A stretch of 64,000 bases of DNA from an uncultured Acidobacteriaceae bacterium (GTDB lineage: Bacteria; Acidobacteriota; Terriglobia; Terriglobales; Acidobacteriaceae). The notes under the pieces were generated by a model. It did not search any database, was not told the DNA's origin, and saw nothing but the letters and a program-made list of their open reading frames with translations. Positions 6,219 to 13,843 of this stretch are shown here, piece after piece. Location of the stretch: positions 1 through 64,000 of the forward strand of contig CALFMO010000024.1 of the NCBI GenBank assembly GCA_937879855.1. Reading direction: 5' to 3'. Both the position numbers and the translations under genes were made by a program. The first letter of the stretch is position 1, and the number at the start of each line of letters is the position of its first letter.

Positions 6219-8323
6219 AGTGCGGCGGCCTGGTCGCGCCGGCGCGCCTGGATTTCAATGTAGACATGCACCAGCGACACAGCTGCCGGCGTCACGCCTG
6301 GAATGCGCGAGGCGTGGCCGATCGTGCGTGGCCGCACGCGCGTGAGTTTTTCCTGCATTTCGCGGGATAGTCCGCTGACCGAACGGTAGTCGAACCATTC
6401 GGGGATCGAGTGCTGTTCGGCTTTCTTCAGGCGCTCCATGGCGCGCTGTTGTTGCAGCAGGTAACCTTCGTACTTGATCTCGGTCTCGACCGACTTCAGT
6501 TCGTTACGAACTTCTGAAGAGAGCTTAACCACAGAGTGCACAGAGGACGCTGAGGAGTTCCTGGCAAAGAAATCTGGCGCCAGTTCCTGCAGGATTGGGA
6601 CGAGCTGCTCCACCGTCACTTCGGGGCGCTTCATCAGCTGCGCCAGTGTCTGGCCGCTGGCCGAAGAAAAGTCGGCGACAGTGGGAACACAAGGTCCCTC
6701 GACTGCGTTCGGCTTCGCCTCACTCCGCTCGGGATGACAACTCTCCGTTCGAGCATCCACTCTCTCCAACATTTCCGGCGTGATCCGCGTTTTTTCCAGC
6801 AACATCTTCATCTCTCGCAGACGTTGCTGCTTCGCCTGAAAATCTTCCCACGCCTCATCTGAAATCAAGCCCACGCGGCGGCCGTGCGGAGTCAGGCGCC
6901 GGTCGGCATTGTCGATACGCAGGTGCAGGCGGAACTCCGCCCGCGACGTGAACATTCGATACGGCTCGTTCGTGCCCTTTGAAATCAGGTCGTCGATAAG
7001 AATCGCCGTATAAGCCTCGGTACGGTCCAGGATCAGCGGCGGTTGTCGCTTCACTTGCAGGGCGGCGTTGATGCCCGCCATCAATCCTTGGCACGCCGCT
7101 TCCTCGTAGCCTGAGGTTCCGTTGATCTGGCCTCCCAGGAACAAGCCGGCAATCTTGCGAGTTTCGAGCGTGCGCTCAAGTTCCGTCGGATCGATGGAGT
7201 CGTATTCGATGGCATATCCCGGCCGCAACATGTCGGCACTCTCGAGTCCCGGAATCGACTTCAGGATCGCAAGCTGCACGTCTACCGGCAGAGACGTGCT
7301 CATGCCGTTGACGTAAATTTCGTGCGTGTTCAGCCCTTCCGGCTCAAGGAAAAGCTGGTGCATTTCCTTGTCGGGAAACTTCACGATCTTGTCCTCGATC
7401 GAAGGACAATAGCGCGGGCCGATCGACTGGATCTGCCCGCTGTACATGGGCGAGCGGTGCACGTTCTCGCGAATGATGCGGTGCGTTTCCGCCGTGGTCC
7501 AGGCAATGTAGCAGGGCACCTGCGAATCGTGATGAGCCACACGCTTCGTGCGAAAGCTGAACGGAGTGGGATCAACGTCGCCGGGCTGTTCGGGAAAGCG
7601 GGACCAGTCGATGGTGCGTCCATCCAGCCGCGGCGGAGTGCCTGTCTTCAGCCGGCAACCGCGCAGGCCCAGCTGCTTCAGCGCCTCGCCCAGCAACACG
7701 GCATTCGGCTCGCCTGAACGTCCGGCAGGATATTGCTGCTCTCCGCAGTGAATCAGCCCGTTCAAGAAAGTTCCGGTCGTGATGACGACAGCTTGCGCGC
7801 CCACGGTGCGGCCGTCACGCAGACGAATGCCGAGGACCCGGCGGCGGTCGTTGGCCGTTGGTCGTTCGTCGTTGATCCCAGGCGTGTCTTGGCGACCGGC
7901 CAGCGACCCACGACTAACGACTAACGACTCCTCCACAATCAGATCCGCAACTTCCGCCTGCTTTATCTTGAGATTCGGCTGCGACTCGAGCACCTCGCGC
8001 ATCTTCAGGCGATACGCCTGCTTGTCGCACTGCGCGCGCGGCGACCACACTGCCGGACCGCGCGAGGTGTTCAGCAGCCGAAACTGGATGCCGACCGCGT
8101 CGGTGATCTCGCCCATGATGCCGCCCAGCGCGTCGACTTCGCGGACCAGGTGCCCCTTCGCGATGCCGCCCACGGCCGGATTGCATGACATCTGCGCGAT
8201 CAAATCGACGTTGAGAGTGTAGAGTGCGGTCTTCAAGTTCATGCGCGCGGCGGCCATTGCGGCCTCGCATCCAGCGTGGCCGGCGCCCACGACGACTACG
8301 TCGAATTGTTCAGTGAACTGCAT
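6215..8323 (-). CDS. mnmG: tRNA uridine-5-carboxymethylaminomethyl modification enzyme MnmG (GidA)
   Basis: MnmG is the FAD/NADH-dependent partner of MnmE in wobble-uridine modification. Visible landmarks are the FAD dinucleotide motif VVVGAGHAGCEAA near the N-terminus, MSCNPAVGGIAKG, LKTGTPPRLDGRT, PYRMFTSRAEFRLHLR, and the C-terminal tRNA/MnmE-binding region ending with SRIPGVTPAAVSLVHVYIE. It has 702 residues against the usual ~620-630. The surplus is three insertions coded by interspersed repeats: near 7846-7929, 6691-6739 (protein CHPERSEAKPNAVEG) and 6527-6555. The catalytic motifs remain intact and in frame, so the enzyme is presumably functional. Confidence 0.96.
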   Translation of the reverse strand: MQFTEQFDVVVVGAGHAGCEAAMAAARMNLKTALYTLNVDLIAQMSCNPAVGGIAKGHLVREVDALGGIMGEITDAVGIQFRLLNTSRGPAVWSPRAQCDKQAYRLKMREVLESQPNLKIKQAEVADLIVEESLVVSRGSLAGRQDTPGINDERPTANDRRRVLGIRLRDGRTVGAQAVVITTGTFLNGLIHCGEQQYPAGRSGEPNAVLLGEALKQLGLRGCRLKTGTPPRLDGRTIDWSRFPEQPGDVDPTPFSFRTKRVAHHDSQVPCYIAWTTAETHRIIRENVHRSPMYSGQIQSIGPRYCPSIEDKIVKFPDKEMHQLFLEPEGLNTHEIYVNGMSTSLPVDVQLAILKSIPGLESADMLRPGYAIEYDSIDPTELERTLETRKIAGLFLGGQINGTSGYEEAACQGLMAGINAALQVKRQPPLILDRTEAYTAILIDDLISKGTNEPYRMFTSRAEFRLHLRIDNADRRLTPHGRRVGLISDEAWEDFQAKQQRLREMKMLLEKTRITPEMLERVDARTESCHPERSEAKPNAVEGPCVPTVADFSSASGQTLAQLMKRPEVTVEQLVPILQELAPDFFARNSSASSVHSVVKLSSEVRNELKSVETEIKYEGYLLQQQRAMERLKKAEQHSIPEWFDYRSVSGLSREMQEKLTRVRPRTIGHASRIPGVTPAAVSLVHVYIEIQARRRDQAAAL
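6527..6555. repeat. CACAGAG-type repeat inside mnmG
   Basis: AACCACAGAGTGCACAGAGG continuing to ACGCTGAGGA, the same pattern as the intergenic copies at 22034, 40583 and 41098. Read on the minus strand it encodes the serine-rich tract NSSASSVHSVVKL in the C-terminal part of MnmG. Confidence 0.7.
6691..6739. repeat. GGCTTCGCC/CTCGGGATGACA repeat inside mnmG
   Basis: A GTCCCTCGACTGCGTTCGGC stretch followed by TTCGCCTCACTCCGCTCGGG and ATGACA. Its minus-strand translation is the CHPERSEA signature commonly seen when this kind of repeat lands in genes. The TCGGCTTCGCCTTCGCGG variants at 51065 and 52343 are related. Confidence 0.7.
7846..7929. repeat. GTCGTTGGTCG/CGACTAACGAC repeat inside mnmG
   Basis: GGTCGTTGGCCGTTGGTCGT at the left and CGACTAACGACTAACGACTC at the right, matching the carbonic anhydrase-mnmE gap element (2121-2202). 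It encodes about 25 extra residues, including GINDERPTANDRR, in a surface loop of the MnmG FAD domain. Confidence 0.75.
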
Positions 8324-8471
8324 GTCAAACGAACGGAGCGAACCCCAGAAAATATTCTGTGCGTTTCTTCTTTCATTCTAACAACATGGCGAACTCGGTG
8401 ATCCCCATCACTTGCTGTCGCGCTGCGTCGCCCGTATATTTGGCTGTCCGACGAAAGTCCCAGGGGGCATG

Positions 8472-9176
8472 ATGAATACCGCCGAATTTCTCCAGCAACT
8501 GGACGCGCGGATTAAGAAGTATGACCTGCTTTGCCATCCTTTTTACAAGGCATGGTCGGCCGGCCAGTTGACGCGCAACGATCTCCGCGAATATGCGCAG
8601 GATTATTACCACCACGTCGAAGCCTTTCCTTCGTACCTGGCCGCGCTCGGCCTACGCCTGGAGGAAGGCGAGCTCCGCCAGGCCGTGCTGGCCAATATGT
8701 GCGACGAAAAGGGCGTGGAAGGTCGGCCGGGGCGGGACTCGGTGCCACACGCCGAACTCTGGCTCGACTTTGCCGAGGGCATGGGCTCGACTCGCAATCT
8801 CGAGTGGCACACGCCAGTCGCGGAAATTCGGCAACTCATCCGACACTTTCGCCAGGTAGCCAGCGAGGGTTCGCCTGAGGATGCGCTGGCCGCTTTCTAT
8901 ACCTACGAGTCGCAGGTTCCGCGCATCGCGCAGGAAAAAGAACGTGGCCTGCGCGAGACCTACGGCGCCGATCACAAGACCTGTGGCTACTTTACGCTGC
9001 ATGCCACCGCGGATGTACGCCACTCTAATGTCTGGCGCAAGCAACTCGAAAAGCGCATCGTTGCCCATCCGCAAGCCGCGGAAGGGGCTCTGGACGCAGC
9101 CGAAAACGCCGCGCGGATGCTGTGGAAAGCGCTGGACGGAATCGAAGCCCGCCGCACCGCCATGGCGGTCGCGTAG
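8472..9176 (+). CDS. CADD-like di-iron para-aminobenzoate synthase (heme-oxygenase fold)
   Basis: A 234-residue protein strongly resembling Chlamydia CADD, an oxygen-dependent dinuclear metalloenzyme that makes para-aminobenzoate for folate from one of its own tyrosines. Signature stretches are HPFYKAW, YAQDYYHHVEAFPSYLAAL, FYTYESQVPRIAQEK and YFTLHATADVRH. All expected metal ligands are present: Glu79, His93, Glu146, His177, Asp181, His184; Tyr25 and Lys156 sit at the positions of CADD Tyr27 and Lys152 (numbering recalled, spacing identical). ATG 8472 lies five bases after AGGGGGC; ATG 8469 is the alternative. A strong terminator follows at 9256. Confidence 0.88.
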   Translation: MNTAEFLQQLDARIKKYDLLCHPFYKAWSAGQLTRNDLREYAQDYYHHVEAFPSYLAALGLRLEEGELRQAVLANMCDEKGVEGRPGRDSVPHAELWLDFAEGMGSTRNLEWHTPVAEIRQLIRHFRQVASEGSPEDALAAFYTYESQVPRIAQEKERGLRETYGADHKTCGYFTLHATADVRHSNVWRKQLEKRIVAHPQAAEGALDAAENAARMLWKALDGIEARRTAMAVA

Positions 9177-9200
9177 GAACCATTGGGACGCCACGTAGAG

Positions 9201-9217
9201 ACAGCCGCCTCGGCTGT
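9201..9217. repeat. ACAGCCG palindrome
   Basis: ACAGCCG-CCT-CGGCTGT followed by GGGCGAAGCTC, the same organisation as the copy at 5010. It lies between the CADD-like gene and its terminator. Confidence 0.75.
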
Positions 9218-9255
9218 CCAGTCGGGCGAAGCTCAACAGGTTTTGACGCAAGTTC

Positions 9256-9295
9256 GAGCCAATGATTCGATAGAATCATTGGCTCATTTTCTTTC
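9256..9295 (+). terminator. Rho-independent terminator after the CADD-like gene
   Basis: GAGCCAATGATTC (9256-9268), loop GATA, GAATCATTGGCTC (9273-9285): a perfect 13-base stem followed by ATTTTCTTTCT. It ends the CADD-like transcript just upstream of the thioesterase ribosome-binding site. Confidence 0.85.
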
Positions 9296-9312
9296 TGCAG
9301 GGGGTTAGAGAT

Positions 9313-9702
9313 TTGGCCAGAGACATTCCCATTGGCGCGCATGCCGAGGCGGAGGAGACCGTCGAGTTTGAGCACACGCTCACCTCGCACCATCCCGAAT
9401 TGCCGCCCGTGTATTCGACGCCCGACATGATTCGTCTGATGGAAACCGCCGCCTTTCAGGCGCTGCAGCCTTACTGCGAGGGCGACGAGATCACGGTGGG
9501 GACATCCATCAACGTCGAACACCGCGCCGCCAGCGGCATCGGCGCCCACATCAACGCTCAGGCAGTGCTCGAGTCTTTCGACGGCCGCTTCTATACCTTG
9601 CGCGTGACCGCTCGCGACGAGGTGCAGGAAATAGGACGCGGCACCGTGGGTCGAGCAGTTATCAGCGTCGGCAAGTTCGTCGAAAAAATGAAAGGCAAAT
9701 AG
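9313..9702 (+). CDS. FlK-like hotdog-fold acyl-CoA thioesterase
   Basis: A 129-residue single hotdog domain resembling fluoroacetyl-CoA thioesterase FlK and related small thioesterases that hydrolyse acyl-CoA esters. The pattern YSTPDMIRLMETAAFQAL, then VGTSINVEHRAASGIG, shows the Thr/Ser, Glu and His expected for the FlK-type catalytic triad; GRGTVGRAVISVGKF closes the fold. The start is TTG 9313 with GGGGG eight bases upstream; no ATG fits without losing the N-terminal strand. The physiological substrate is unknown and the FlK name should not be read as fluoroacetate resistance. Confidence 0.85.
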   Translation: MARDIPIGAHAEAEETVEFEHTLTSHHPELPPVYSTPDMIRLMETAAFQALQPYCEGDEITVGTSINVEHRAASGIGAHINAQAVLESFDGRFYTLRVTARDEVQEIGRGTVGRAVISVGKFVEKMKGK

Positions 9703-9748
9703 AACGGACTTCGGAGCTTCGACCTAAAATCTAACCTGAGATCCAGAC

Positions 9749-10222
9749 CTGAAAACTTCCATCCTCATCGGCGTCATCTCCGACACTCACGGACTGCTTC
9801 GCCCCGAAGCGCTCGCGGCTCTGCAAGGCTCGCAGCACATCATTCACGCAGGAGACATTGGCGCGCCCGAAATTCTCACCACGCTCTCTACCATCGCGCC
9901 CGTGACCGCGATTCGCGGCAACATCGATAACGACCTCTGGGCACGCAAATTGCCCGAGACCGAAGTCGTCGAGATCGGCGGCCTTTCCATTTACATCCTG
10001 CACAATCTGGCGGAACTTGACCTTAAGCCCGAAGCCGCAGGCTTCAAAGTCGTGATCTCTGGCCACAGCCACATCGCGAAGCAGGAAACGCGCAACGGAG
10101 CGCTCTACTTCAATCCCGGCAGCGCCGGCCCGCGCCGCTTCAAATTGCCGATAACGGTTGGCAGGCTGATCATAGAAAAGAAGAGAAATGTCCGCGCGGA
10201 AATCATTCCGATTTCAGATTGA
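9749..10222 (+). CDS. YfcE/MJ0936-type metallophosphoesterase with CTG start
   Basis: A 157-residue calcineurin-like phosphodiesterase of the small YfcE family. All metal motifs are present when read from CTG 9749: GVISDTHG (Asp and His), HAGDIG, RGNID, SGHSH and FNPGSAGPRR. The only standard in-frame start, GTG 9902, would remove the first two metal motifs; an in-frame stop lies at 9737-9739, so a CTG (or another non-standard codon within the first few residues) must be used unless the sequence has an error. It is 46 bases after the thioesterase stop and probably co-transcribed. Substrates of this family are usually phosphodiesters such as cyclic nucleotides; not known here. Confidence 0.85.
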   Translation: MKTSILIGVISDTHGLLRPEALAALQGSQHIIHAGDIGAPEILTTLSTIAPVTAIRGNIDNDLWARKLPETEVVEIGGLSIYILHNLAELDLKPEAAGFKVVISGHSHIAKQETRNGALYFNPGSAGPRRFKLPITVGRLIIEKKRNVRAEIIPISD

Positions 10223-10282
10223 AGTTTTTAAATTGCAGATTTAAAAACCCGGCAGTTCAGACTTCCGAATCCACGCCGTTGC

Positions 10283-10288
10283 TACAAT
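10283..10288 (+). promoter_or_regulatory. Candidate -10 element of tgt
   Basis: TACAAT ends eight bases before the ATG of tgt, as in the mnmE, ruvA and rel promoter regions. GAAAG between them could be a weak ribosome-binding site, so leaderless expression is likely but not certain. Confidence 0.4.
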
Positions 10289-10296
10289 CCGAAAGA

Positions 10297-11550
10297 ATGT
10301 CCACCGTGTTTCACATCGACAACGCCAGCGGCAAAGCCCGCTCGGGACGCCTGCTGACTCCGCACGCCGAAATCGAAACGCCCGTGTTCATGCCCGTGGG
10401 AACGCTGGCCTCGGTGAAGGCCGTGCCGCAGGACACGCTCGAAGAACTCGGCGCGCAAATCATTCTCGGGAACACTTACCACCTCTACCTGCGCCCCGGC
10501 GTCGAGACCGTGCGCCGCCTGGGAGGCCTGCATGAGTTCATGTCGTGGCCGCGCGCCATTCTCACCGATTCCGGGGGCTTTCAGGTCTTCAGTCTGAACG
10601 AACTGCGCAAGGTCAACGAAGAAGGCGTGACCTTCCGCTCTCACCTCGATGGTTCTTCGCATTTTTTCAGCCCGGAAAGCGCGATGGAGGCGCAGATCGG
10701 CCTCGGCGCCGACATCATCATGGCGTTTGATGAATGCACGGAGTTTCCCGCGGATCGCGCCCGCGCCCGAGCGTCGATGGAGATGACGGCACGATGGGCA
10801 GCCCGCAGCAAAAAGTATTTCGAAGACCAAAAGCACGAAGTCCCGTGGGGGAATGTGGGGACAGCCGCCCTCGGCTGTCCGGCGGAGCGAAGCTCCGCAG
10901 CCGCGCCGGCGAGCTTGCGCTCGCCTGGACAGCCGAGGGCGGCTGTCCCCACACAACCTCTTCCGATACATTGCGAGAATACACAATCGCTCTTTGGCAT
11001 CATCCAGGGGGGGATGGAAAAAGACCTCAGAAAAGAATCTGCCGAGCGGGCTGTCGAAATCGGCTTTCCCGGCTACGCCATCGGCGGCCTCAGCGTGGGC
11101 GAACCGCGCGAACTGACCCGCGAAATCGTCGAGTCCACGCTCGAACATTTACCCGGCGACAAGCCGCGCTATCTTATGGGCGTGGGCACGCCCGAAGAAA
11201 TTGTCGAGTACGCCAGCCTCGGCGTCGACATGATGGATTGCGTTCTTCCCACCCGGGCCGCGCGCCACGGCCTGCTGTTCACCTCCGAAGGAAAAGTCAC
11301 GATCAAGCAGGCGCGCTACGCGCAAGATCAGTCGCCGCTCGATCCCAACTGCAGTTGCCGCGTGTGCCAGCGCTACTCGCGAGCATATCTGCGTCATCTT
11401 TATGCATCCAACGAAGTGTTGGCACAGGTCTTGAACACGATCCACAACCTGAGTTTCTACCTTGACACTATGCGGCGGGTACGGCATTCTATTTCACTTG
11501 GGGAAGAGTCCCGTTTTCTTTCTAGTGTCTGGTCAAGACCGAAACCGTAG
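10297..11550 (+). CDS. tgt: tRNA-guanine(34) transglycosylase (queuosine pathway)
   Basis: Tgt exchanges guanine 34 of GUN-anticodon tRNAs for preQ1, the first tRNA-level step to queuosine. Visible are the catalytic aspartates (Asp91 in TDSGGFQVFSL and Asp314 in MMDCVLPTR), FGIIQGG, GGLSVGEP and the zinc site CSCRVC plus a histidine (Cys352, Cys354, Cys357, His367). It has 417 residues; typical enzymes have about 375. The difference is an insertion at residues about 185-226, coded by a 98-base palindromic element. ATG 10297 is used; an upstream in-frame ATG at 10219 would overlap the phosphodiesterase stop and adds non-conserved sequence. Confidence 0.96.
   Translation: MSTVFHIDNASGKARSGRLLTPHAEIETPVFMPVGTLASVKAVPQDTLEELGAQIILGNTYHLYLRPGVETVRRLGGLHEFMSWPRAILTDSGGFQVFSLNELRKVNEEGVTFRSHLDGSSHFFSPESAMEAQIGLGADIIMAFDECTEFPADRARARASMEMTARWAARSKKYFEDQKHEVPWGNVGTAALGCPAERSSAAAPASLRSPGQPRAAVPTQPLPIHCENTQSLFGIIQGGMEKDLRKESAERAVEIGFPGYAIGGLSVGEPRELTREIVESTLEHLPGDKPRYLMGVGTPEEIVEYASLGVDMMDCVLPTRAARHGLLFTSEGKVTIKQARYAQDQSPLDPNCSCRVCQRYSRAYLRHLYASNEVLAQVLNTIHNLSFYLDTMRRVRHSISLGEESRFLSSVWSRPKP
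10855..10952 (+). repeat. Large composite palindrome inserted in tgt
   Basis: Outer arms of 26 bases, 10855-10880 and 10927-10952, are perfect reverse complements; each begins or ends with GTGGGGACAGCC or its complement and is itself a small palindrome (ACAGCCG...CGGCTGT). Between them lie two further hairpins, GGCGGAG/CTCCGC and GGCGAG/CTCGCC. The whole unit is read through in frame within Tgt. Confidence 0.88.
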
Positions 11551-11637
11551 ACTCAGTGGGAAGCACTCCCCGGATTCAAGCCTGACGCCGAAGACCCGGC
11601 CGAAGTCGATCTAAACTCCGTGGTGACATAACAGCTC

Positions 11638-11668
11638 CCGCGGCGCTGATGGGCGCCGGCGGTTTTTT
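11638..11668 (+). terminator. Probable terminator after tgt
   Basis: CCGCGGCGC-TGATGG-GCGCCGGCGG forms a GC-rich hairpin (one mismatch) followed directly by TTTTTT (11663-11668). It lies between the tgt stop and yajC, so yajC-secDF probably has its own promoter or depends on read-through. Confidence 0.65.
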
Positions 11669-11692
11669 GGCGAACATACGTTCAGACCTCAT

Positions 11693-12019
11693 ATGCAATT
11701 CTTACTGGCAGCACAACTCGGTGGTGGGGGCGGCGGTATGGGGTGGCTTGGAATCGCGCCCCTCATTTTTATATTCGCGATTTTTTATTTTCTCCTGATT
11801 TTGCCCCAGCAACGCCGTCAAAAAAAATGGCAAGCCATGCTCGACCAGCTCAAAACCGGCGACAAGGTCACGACCACCGGCGGCCTGCGAGGCACGATCA
11901 TGGCGCTCAAAGACGATTCCCTGCATTTGCGCGTTCCGCCGAATAATCTCGTGCTGGAAGTGACCAAGGCCTCCGTGGCACAGGTCACCACGCCCGAGGA
12001 AGAGACGAAGACGAAATAA
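11693..12019 (+). CDS. yajC: Preprotein translocase subunit YajC
   Basis: A 108-residue single-pass membrane protein of the SecDF-YajC accessory complex that assists Sec-dependent export. A Gly-rich N-terminus precedes one membrane segment (about residues 18-37, IAPLIFIFAIFYFLLILPQQ), then the conserved cytoplasmic QRRQKKWQAMLDQLKTGDKV and TTGGLRGTI. Length and order upstream of secD-secF are typical. It forms an operon with secD (61-base gap containing a repeat). Confidence 0.96.
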   Translation: MQFLLAAQLGGGGGGMGWLGIAPLIFIFAIFYFLLILPQQRRQKKWQAMLDQLKTGDKVTTTGGLRGTIMALKDDSLHLRVPPNNLVLEVTKASVAQVTTPEEETKTK

Positions 12020-12077
12020 GTGATTCGTGGTGAATGGTCTTGCTGACCACTAGCCACTAATCACTGGCCACTGAATT
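12020..12077. repeat. TGGTCTTGCTGACCACTAG/CACTGGCCACTG repeat
   Basis: The gap between yajC and secD is almost wholly made of alternating CACTAGCCACTAATCACTGG-like units. Related units lie at 23703-23737 and 40112-40196. It leaves little room for a normal ribosome-binding site before secD. Confidence 0.65.
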
Positions 12078-12080
12078 TAT

Positions 12081-13715
12081 ATGAATAAGAATTTTCTCTG
12101 GAAGCTGCTATTCATCGTTGGCACGGTTCTGTTTTTCCTGTTCGGAATCTTTGGCATTCCAAAGAGTCTGTCCGGCCAGGGTCTGCTCGCGGCGTTGAGC
12201 GATCACATCCATCTCGGACTCGACTTGAGCGGCGGAACCCACCTCATTTTGCAGGTTCAGGTCAACGACGCCGTCAACGTTGTGGCGCAGAACGCCATGG
12301 AAGTTTTGAAGGATGAGTTGCGCAAGCGGAAAGTGGACTATAGCGACATTACGCAGCCCGACCCGCAAAACAATCCTGACCACATCCTGGTGAAGGGCGT
12401 ACAGCCCGGTGCGCGCGGCGACCTGGTCAGCGTCGTGCAAGATCGCCTGCCCGAGTACGACGCCCCCGCCGGCGGTCCCAACAACACCTGGACCCTGGCG
12501 ATGCGGCCTTCCGCCTTGAACGACCTGAAGAGTAAGGCGGTCACGCAGGCCATCCAGACCATCCGCAACCGCATTGACGCTCTCGGCGTCAGCGAGCCCA
12601 CCATCGAAGAGCACGGACTCGGGCAATACCAGATTCTGGTGCAGCTCCCGGGCGTAGACGATTTCGGCCGCGTGAAGGACATCATGCAGTCGACCGCAAT
12701 GCTCGAAATCAAGCAGTCTCTGGGAGGCCCGTATCCCAGCGAGCAGGCGGCGCTGCAGGATAAGGGCGGAGTTATACCTGCAGATGCGCTCCTGCTTCCC
12801 GGACACAGCATGCCGGGCGCCGAATCCGAAGGACCGGCGTGGTACCTGGTTTCGCGCGTCTCCGCGGTGAGCGGAAAAGATCTGCGCGACGCTCAGCCCA
12901 GCACCGACCAGAACGGCCAGCCCAGCGTAAGCTTCTCGTTGACGGGCGAGGGTGGACAGAGGTTTTACAGCTTTACTTCTGTTCACGTCGGCGACAGCCT
13001 GGCCGTCGTCCTCGACAATAAAGTGCAGGAAGTTGCCAATATCAAAGAGCCGATCCGTGATCAGGGCTCGATCAGCGGCGGCCGCATGACCGAGCAGCAG
13101 GCCAAGGATCTTTCCATGATTCTGCGCTCCGGCGCTCTGCCCGCCAGCATTAAATACTTGCAAGAGGAAACCGTGGGACCGTCGCTAGGCGCGGATTCGA
13201 TTCGCTCCGGCGTGCGCGCCGCCGTCATTGGCATGGTGGCCGTGCTGATTTTCATGCTCGTCTACTATCGCGGAGCGGGCATCAACGCCGATGTGGCGCT
13301 GATCATGAACCTGATTATTTTGCTGGGGTTCCTGGGTTGGTCGACCATCGCGGGCGTCAACGTCGCCCTGACCTTGCCGGGAATTGCAGGTGTGATCCTG
13401 ACGGTCGGCATGGGCGTGGATTCCAATGTGCTGATCTTCGAGCGCATTCGCGAGGAGTTGCGCAATGGCAAGACGCCGCCCTCGGCGGTGGATCAGGGCT
13501 TCAGCCACGCCTGGATCACGATTGTGGATACACACGTCACCACCATCGTTTCCGCCGCAATTCTCTTTATTTTTGGTACCGGTCCGGTAAAAGGATTCGC
13601 CACCACGCTCACGTTTGGCTTGCTCGCGAACCTGTTTACCGCCGTATTCGTCTCACGCTTCATCTTCGACTGGGTGCTCAGCCGCAAACAGCGCGGCGAA
13701 GCGCTCAGCATCTAG
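12081..13715 (+). CDS. secD: Protein translocase subunit SecD
   Basis: SecD is a proton-driven RND-family membrane subunit that helps pull secreted proteins across the membrane. The 544-residue chain has an N-terminal membrane segment (about 9-27), the D1 signature GLDLSGGTHLILQV, a large periplasmic P1 region with IRNRIDALGVSEPTIEEHG, and a C-terminal RND block of five membrane segments with ADVALIMNLIILLGFL, GMGVDSNVLIFERIREELRN and FIFGTGPVKGFATTLTFG. It is followed by secF after an AT-rich repeat-filled gap of 128 bases. Confidence 0.97.
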   Translation: MNKNFLWKLLFIVGTVLFFLFGIFGIPKSLSGQGLLAALSDHIHLGLDLSGGTHLILQVQVNDAVNVVAQNAMEVLKDELRKRKVDYSDITQPDPQNNPDHILVKGVQPGARGDLVSVVQDRLPEYDAPAGGPNNTWTLAMRPSALNDLKSKAVTQAIQTIRNRIDALGVSEPTIEEHGLGQYQILVQLPGVDDFGRVKDIMQSTAMLEIKQSLGGPYPSEQAALQDKGGVIPADALLLPGHSMPGAESEGPAWYLVSRVSAVSGKDLRDAQPSTDQNGQPSVSFSLTGEGGQRFYSFTSVHVGDSLAVVLDNKVQEVANIKEPIRDQGSISGGRMTEQQAKDLSMILRSGALPASIKYLQEETVGPSLGADSIRSGVRAAVIGMVAVLIFMLVYYRGAGINADVALIMNLIILLGFLGWSTIAGVNVALTLPGIAGVILTVGMGVDSNVLIFERIREELRNGKTPPSAVDQGFSHAWITIVDTHVTTIVSAAILFIFGTGPVKGFATTLTFGLLANLFTAVFVSRFIFDWVLSRKQRGEALSI

Positions 13716-13719
13716 GAAG

Positions 13720-13820
13720 AATTGGGTAATTGGGAAATTTGGAAATTGGGTAATTTGAAAAACATAGGCTCAGTAGCTTTTAAATTACAGAATTACCAAA
13801 TTTCTCAATTACCAAATCGC
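13720..13820. repeat. AT-rich inverted repeat between secD and secF
   Basis: The left half is TTGGGTAATTGGGAAATTTG with GAAATTGGGTAATTTG; the right half is AATTACCAAATTTCTCAATT with ACCAAATCG. The two halves are inverted copies about 40 bases apart and could form a long AT hairpin in the secD-secF mRNA. The composition differs sharply from the flanking genes. Confidence 0.75.
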
Positions 13821-13843
13821 CATTTAAGGGGCTAAACAAACCC

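Noticed and set aside
9902..10222. Short phosphodiesterase gene starting at GTG 9902
   Set aside because: It would lack the SDTHG and GDIG metal motifs that lie just upstream in the same frame.
12108..13163. Long antisense frame (351 codons) opposite secD
   Set aside because: It is a codon-phase shadow of the GC-rich secD gene: the product resembles no family and secD motifs are unmistakable.
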